This document shows, piece after piece, positions 50,531 to 64,000 of a stretch of 64,000 bases of DNA (position 1 is the stretch's first letter; every line of letters starts with the position of its first letter). The stretch covers positions 21,979,609 to 22,043,608 of the forward strand of contig NC_079413.1 of NCBI RefSeq assembly GCF_026213295.1. Direction: 5' to 3'. Source of the DNA: Gadus chalcogrammus (Eukaryota > Chordata > Actinopteri > Gadiformes > Gadidae). The position numbers and the translations under genes were made by a program. The notes beneath the pieces are model-generated. The model made no database searches. It was not told the origin of the DNA and saw only the letters and a list, made by a program, of their open reading frames with translations.

Positions 50531-52085
50531 AAAAATAAAGAAAACTGGCGCACTTACAATAGCGAAAAGTGACTATATATAATTAGTAAACTTAGCTAAA
50601 CTATACTAAAGACCAAAAAAAACGACAAAATGTTCAATGCAATCGTGAGAAATATTGAAAATACTGAATAAAAACAAGCCATACAGAGCGGCGTTAGACT
50701 CGCCAGCGTCCCCGTTACAAGGCAATGGAAATGGAAACAATAAAACAACACATCTTCATTATAAACATTTGTTTTGCAGCAATTCAAACTAAGGGTATTA
50801 CCAACCCTGTTACATTAGCACCCTTGTCAACTTTTTCTGCTCCTTGCGCGTTATCATATGCTTATCATCCTACGCACCATTAAAAGCCTCTGCCGATTTA
50901 AACATTAGGCAATTCAAGAAGAGGCATATAGAATCGCCTCGTGGTCAACGGTCGTTTAATATACATCTGACAGATTATGTCAAGGTTTTAAAATGAATTA
51001 TTACCTGGTCATGTTATAACACAGCTGGAAATCGTGGATTTTCTGATAAAGACTAGCTAGCCTCTTTGACAGACGAAACAGCAGAAAGGTGCGCTCGTGC
51101 TGCATTAATGGTTTTGTCAAACAGGAGACGCCCACCCACCAATCAGAGGTAAGAGATTCCTGCAGGAAGGTTGAGCTCGATCTCACTATCCCATTTGAGC
51201 CTGTTCATTAGTGTATATAGCATGCATCCTCTCATTGCTTGTGTAAAAAAACCTGGTACAATATTGAGAATGGAATTGAATGGGTTCTTTAGTTGATTTT
51301 TCAATTGTTTGTTTATTTGTTTTTGTGGTTTGGAGGCACGACAGCTTTGTCCAGTGCAGCGTTTCATCGTTCAGGGGCTCGTACATAGAAAAATAACCCC
51401 CAGCTGCTCCCCCTAATTGGGGTGGGCTCGGCTGCATCACGGAACTCCCGTGCGGAAAGTGAGTCGCACTCCGGCCCTGATTACGCCAGACAAGAAGGAC
51501 GGGACCCGGGTGAGGTGAGCAGAGCGCTTCAGTGGCTCAACTGGGGTTAAGGAGACGAGGGACAAGTCGAAACTGAAACCCTGCTGGAAAAACTTAAAAG
51601 GCAAAGTCAAAAAAGGATTTAGCCGAAGATAAAGGGGATATTTCTGTTGACATGTACAAGTATCTGCCCTCCATTGTCATAATCTGTTGCATTTACTTTG
51701 TTATACATAATATGCTGGATGCAGTGTTGTGTGTACAGCGGCAGCCAATAGGATGTCCCTGAATTGACATGTGAAGTGAGGTCAAGTGAGCGCGCGTTTT
51801 AATAAACGATGGTCAGTTCCAGTCAAACAGCACTGATGCACTGTGTGTTATTTCTACATTTATTATATTCGGCCTAGCACTGGGTAAGCACGCCAGGATC
51901 GTTGAGCAAACCATCTCTGCTAGCAGGTTATGGGCCCAGAGTTACACAGAGAGTTTCCATCGAGTTTATCACCGAGAGAAAAGTCGCGACGTACCGCGTG
52001 TCCGGTGAGTTAGCATACTAAGCTAGCGCCATGAGAAGAAGAGCCTACGAGTCAAGTGGCCGATGGTAACGGCTGGTTTTTGGGG
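50531..52085. other. Spacer before copy B
   Basis: No gene, clear repeat or RNA was recognised. The sequence is anonymous up to the junction at about 52085, where fus 3' UTR homology begins abruptly. By the tandem model this spacer is the right end of copy A and should recur after copy B. Confidence 0.5.
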
Positions 52086-52250
52086 CCAACCATAACGCAC
52101 GGACCGGCCATCTTTTTACCCCCCTGTCGTGACCCCCAGGCCCCATCAAGGACGTCCTCTCTCTCTCTCATCTCTTCTCTCTCTCTCTTCCTCTCTCTCC
52201 TCTCTCTCTCTCTCTCTCCTCTCCTCTCCCTCTCTCTCGCTCTCCTCTCT

Positions 52251-52302
<52 letters not shown>

Positions 52303-52307
52303 CTCCT

Positions 52308-52387
<80 letters not shown>

Positions 52388-52600
52388 CCCCTCTCTCTCT
52401 CTGTCTCTGCTGTTTGTTCTGAAAGTCAACCTCCTGCGGCAACCCTGATGGCGACGTCCCGTCTTTTGTCTCCCAAGGCGTCACAAGTCGTTTTTCGTTT
52501 GGTTTGCAAGGCTTTTGTGTTGTGCTTTAAAACGCGATGTGTATTGTTTGTTTTGAAAATTAAATGTGTTTTCGAACTAAAGCAGTGTGGTGTGGTTTTT
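52086..52600 (+). pseudogene. Orphan duplicate of the fus 3' UTR
   Basis: It matches 30209-30720: ctgtcgtgacccccaggccc, a CT tract (52156-52403), gtcaacctcctgcggcaacc, and the ATTAAA signal at 52559-52564. No fus coding exon precedes it, so it is a UTR fragment carried by the duplication. Confidence 0.88.
52156..52403. repeat. (CT)n tract, copy B
   Basis: CT repeat with frequent CTCC interruptions. The copy A tract is purer at its 3' side, so the two have diverged by repeat turnover. Confidence 0.95.
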
Positions 52601-53986
52601 CTTATTGTATTGTTCAACGCTTCCTGTTTAAGTAAATAAGCAAATTAGTAAATAAGCCGATGTGTTGAGGATTGAAGAGGTTTTGTGTACACAAGGTCAC
52701 GTGACACGAGGGACTGAAACACCGGATTATTAACTTACATTATGGAGTTAAAGCACACATGCCTTCAAGGTTTAAACAACACAGTCTTCCTTTCATTTAC
52801 TTTATGTTTTTCAATTCCGGTGCCACCAACCTATGTCATCCCACCCTGATAAGAGAATATCAAACATTTCTACTTGATATTGTAAGATATTTTTTCTTTT
52901 ACATTATTTATTTGTACAATAGTATCAACAATAATTCATATCTAAAAGTAAAAATGGTTATAAATATAGAGACAAGCTTGCGCTTTCCCTGTCAGAATGA
53001 CTTTGCACTTCGGAGTTGAAGGCCTAGGAAGTAACCGGAAGTTTTGATTAATGGGCACAGAAATCACTCACAATATGTGTATCATTTATAAAATGTCTCC
53101 AAAATAGGGTTAAAGTCCAGTTTTTGTCGTTTGGCATTAACGGGTGTTTTCTAATGCCATTCGGCAATGATATCACTTTGGGGAGACGTGGTGGAAGGTA
53201 GCCTAAACTAAAAACTAAATTCATAAAAATTATACATTTCATTTGAAGGCGTCTTTCTTGGCACTCAGGGACGCCGGGAAAAGACACACACAAGTCATTA
53301 AGAAAAAACAACAATAAGATAAAGAAAAAATAACAATAGTAAGGGACAGCAATTGGCATCAGATGGAATAGGCAGTTTTGATGATGTGCTGAAATGTCTT
53401 TGCTAGTGTCGCACTACAAAAAAAATTCTATGCTGAGGTTTTTACTATCATCCTACATGATCACTGACCAAGTATAAGTAACTACTTTTTGGTATTTGCC
53501 GATACGGAGTACCGATACAAGTACTTAATATTACAATTATAGTTTAAAGAACTAATTTGAACACACTGTTTCAGCAACCAATATACCAAAATACCAAAAA
53601 AAACGGACCAAGTACCAAGCCTAGTAGGGACGAGCTGAGGCATTCAAGTGTTTTGCCGCTCTTTTGCATTGTTACCCAATTAAGGTTAGAGTTAGGGTTA
53701 CCTAAACATGGTGACATAGATGTGCTATAGGCTAGACCGCCTGCCTCCGGCGAACATGCATTCCCTGCATTACGCAAGTACTTGTGGCGGGTGATGGGCC
53801 AACCATCTAACACAGCCCTGAACATAGGTGAGGTAATGATGTAGTTGACACGGGCCAAAGCAGCCGCACCTGTCCTGTGGGCGTGTCTTCCACCTGTGTT
53901 GTGCTGTGGCAGTCGAGTGACAAGCAAAGGGGAGGAGAAAAAGGTTTTAAAAGGCTCAACTGAATTGAGGACTTGAAACTGTTGGG

Positions 53987-61807
<7,821 letters not shown>

Positions 61808-62203
61808 AGGCAGTGTGGCCTGGAAGGGCTCGACTCCGGTTTATATTCACGTTGTTTGGATCTCATGGAGGGAAGTATGTGATCATGTAAAGAAACGATC
61901 ACACAGCATCTTGTTTTTCCTTTTGGGGTTTTCATGGACTGCTGGAGTCGGTGGAGTCTCAGCTTACACATGATATATAGTTTGTGTTGATCATATTACC
62001 TTTTTGCTCTGCATGTGAAGGTGCAGAGTTATAAACACATATCTCTTTTTGATACGTGCTTCTTATTTTGTTTGGGGTTGGAATTGTCTTTCGTTTAGCT
62101 AGCAATGGTTAGGAGAGACTAAAGGTTGGGAATGTTATTACACTGGGGGTGTGTTATATGACCTTAACAAGCAAAATAGTAAATTTCAAAGTTTCATTTT
62201 AAA

Positions 62204-62209
62204 AATAAA
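62204..62209 (+). promoter_or_regulatory. Candidate polyadenylation signal, polyserase copy B
   Basis: AATAAA about 400 bases after the stop codon, in the same context as 41876-41881. Tentative, because no clear GT-rich element follows. Confidence 0.45.
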
Positions 62210-62352
62210 TTCAGTTAAACAAGTTGATGACAAATGAATACCGCTGTAGAGGTTTTTGAAGTGTGAATGCCCGATATGAGTACTTAATAATACCATTACA
62301 GTTGGGAGAACAGTCAATGGGAACCCACTGTTTCAGCAGGAATACAAACACT

Positions 62353-62960
62353 ATGGCTGGGTTGCACCAACATGGATTGATTAATCCTGGTTTAGGGTTT
62401 CTATGGTAAGTAAATCTAGGTTAAAGCTGATTCATAATTAATCACAAATGTGTTGCACATTTTAGTTGTAACTCTGGATTAGGTAAACTAGTTTAAACAA
62501 GGATTAAAATAGGATTAGTTTGTGTTCAGTGTCTGCCATGATGGATTCCGGCGAAATGTGAACAAATTCAGGATGTAGGTACGATAAAGATGGGCCACAA
62601 TATATTCACAAGTCTTCTCGTAAACTCGTTGCTTTTTGAAAAAATGTAACCGTTGTTACCTTAACTGTTACAGCTGACACTACAGCACTTGATACTTGTA
62701 GCAAGCTAGCTTTGCTTGTAACTTTTTTAGATATGGCACGACACGTTAAATTAAGATATGGCACGTCAAAGGGGATCCATCTTTTTGTCATTTGAAAGAT
62801 GTTGCTCAAGGACTTGATGGAGGAGTTTGGTGTTATTATTGAGGATAAGAGGACTGACAGTATGACGCTCAGTAGCGGCATGGTAACCGGTAGAGTCGAG
62901 AGAATTCCCGGTGGGCTGTTAACGTTTTGGGGCCGACCGCCGGGCTGATTTTGCGAGCTA
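62353..62960 (+). mobile_element. Harbinger-type relic, copy B
   Basis: Counterpart of 42032-42640. The MYB-like frame is disrupted by indels near 62770-62800. Confidence 0.4.
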
Positions 62961-63309
62961 ACTATTGCATATATAAGTTCCTTGCTGTGCCGTCCGGCTA
63001 GCCAAAGCTGTGCGCTACTCTCTCTCTCACTGTCTCCCACATACAAACACACGCAAGCACTCACAAACTGTTCCAACCAAGTCGATATTAGTAGAGGGGG
63101 AGTAAATGAGTGGCCCCTCCCCAAGTGGCACGACCGTGGTGGGCCTTGAATTGCAGAAAGCTAAATACGTACACAGCTATGACGACGTTGAACTCTATAC
63201 GCCATAACAAATAAATGAGAATAGGCAATGAAGAAGATGAAAATGGGCAGATTTTGAAAAAGTAGCTAGCTAACCATTATTATCAGTATGATTCATCAGT
63301 ACAAATGCT

Positions 63310-64000
63310 GTGTAATTATAATAATAATCATACATTTTATTTTAAGCGCCTTTCATGTCTCCCAAGGACACTGTGCAGTAAAGGTAAAACAAAATGTTAA
63401 TAAAATAACATTAGACATCAAACAGAGACAATAAAACAGACACTGAACATTTGTTAAACACAGTACAAAAATCAAAACAAAACAACTAGATAATACATTA
63501 AACGGCGGTAAAAGATACATGGGAAGAGGAAATGGAAGGGGGTGGTGCATTGGTCAGCCCAGGTCAAGGTCAGGGTAGGAGGCGTTGGGGGAAGGAGGGA
63601 AAAGCCAGGGTGAAGAGGTGGGTTTCAGTAGAGGTTTGAAAGTGGACAGGGAAGTGCATTGACGCAGTGCAAGTGGGAGGGAGGTCCAGGGCCTTGGAGC
63701 GGCCACGCTCAATGCCCTGTCACCCGTGGTGCGGAGGTGTGCGGCGGGGGTGGAGAGGAGGTGGGCTTCAGTGGAGCGTAAGGTGCGGGTTGGTCGGTAG
63801 GGGGCCCAGGAGGTTCAGAAAGATAGGAAGGTGCAAGATGATGTTGTGCTTTGAAAGCAAGGAGAATGATTTTAAATTGAAAACAGTAACAGGGAGCCAG
63901 TGTAGTTGGTGGAGGATGGCAGTGATGCGTTGCCAGGGCCTAGTGCGGGTGAGAACTCTTGCAGCGGAATTTTGTACGTATTGGAGTCTGTTAGGTAACT
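63310..64000 (-). mobile_element. L2-like LINE fragment, copy B (cut by the window end)
   Basis: Counterpart of 42975 onwards, beginning with an (AAT)n tail and gcgcctttcatgtctcc and running to the last base of the window. Confidence 0.6.

Noticed and set aside
52052..52484. Similar Ser-Leu and Arg-Glu repeat frames in copy B
   Set aside because: Translation of the duplicated CT tract; no homology or splice context.

Overview
The window is nuclear DNA of a bony fish (teleost). The genes are split by GT-AG introns, the exons are GC-rich in an AT-richer background, dinucleotide repeats are very dense (GT, CA and CT tracts of 80-230 bases), and the repeats are fish-type: hAT, Harbinger-like and TTAA-target DNA elements, an L2-like LINE and tRNA-derived SINEs. 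The density of dinucleotide repeats recalls cod-like fishes, but this is a guess. All recognised genes lie on the + strand.

Layout. (1) 822-4828: the last six coding exons of kat8 (MOF, a MYST histone H4K16 acetyltransferase). (2) 7020-10004: a complete six-exon, 303-residue, GPI-anchored trypsin-like protease resembling prostasin (prss8). (3) 12483-30148: complete fus, 15 exons and 598 residues, including a 35-nt exon 7 between two very long introns. (4) 33026-41466: a ten-exon polyserase-like gene encoding one active trypsin domain followed by one catalytically dead domain. (5) 53987-61807: a second copy of that gene. Human 16p11.2 has KAT8-PRSS8-PRSS36-FUS, so this is conserved microsynteny with a local change of order.

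The two polyserase genes come from a direct tandem segmental duplication. Copy A begins about 60 bases after the fus stop codon (about 30209) and copy B begins at about 52086, so the repeat period is about 21.9 kb. Copy B runs out of the window and starts with an orphan fragment of the fus 3' UTR. A Harbinger-like element present only in copy A has a clean empty site in copy B. Copy B carries a single-base insertion in its first coding exon that breaks the frame if the ancestral splice donor is used.

Points most worth a second look: a minisatellite that has copied the kat8 exon-end and splice donor six times; the conserved frame-breaking exon 7 of fus; the loss of all three catalytic residues in the second protease domain of both polyserase copies; the damaged start exon of copy B; and a series of near-perfect short-loop hairpins in fus introns. 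Nothing prokaryotic, no CRISPR array and no tRNA or rRNA gene was seen. I found no wholly new gene system.
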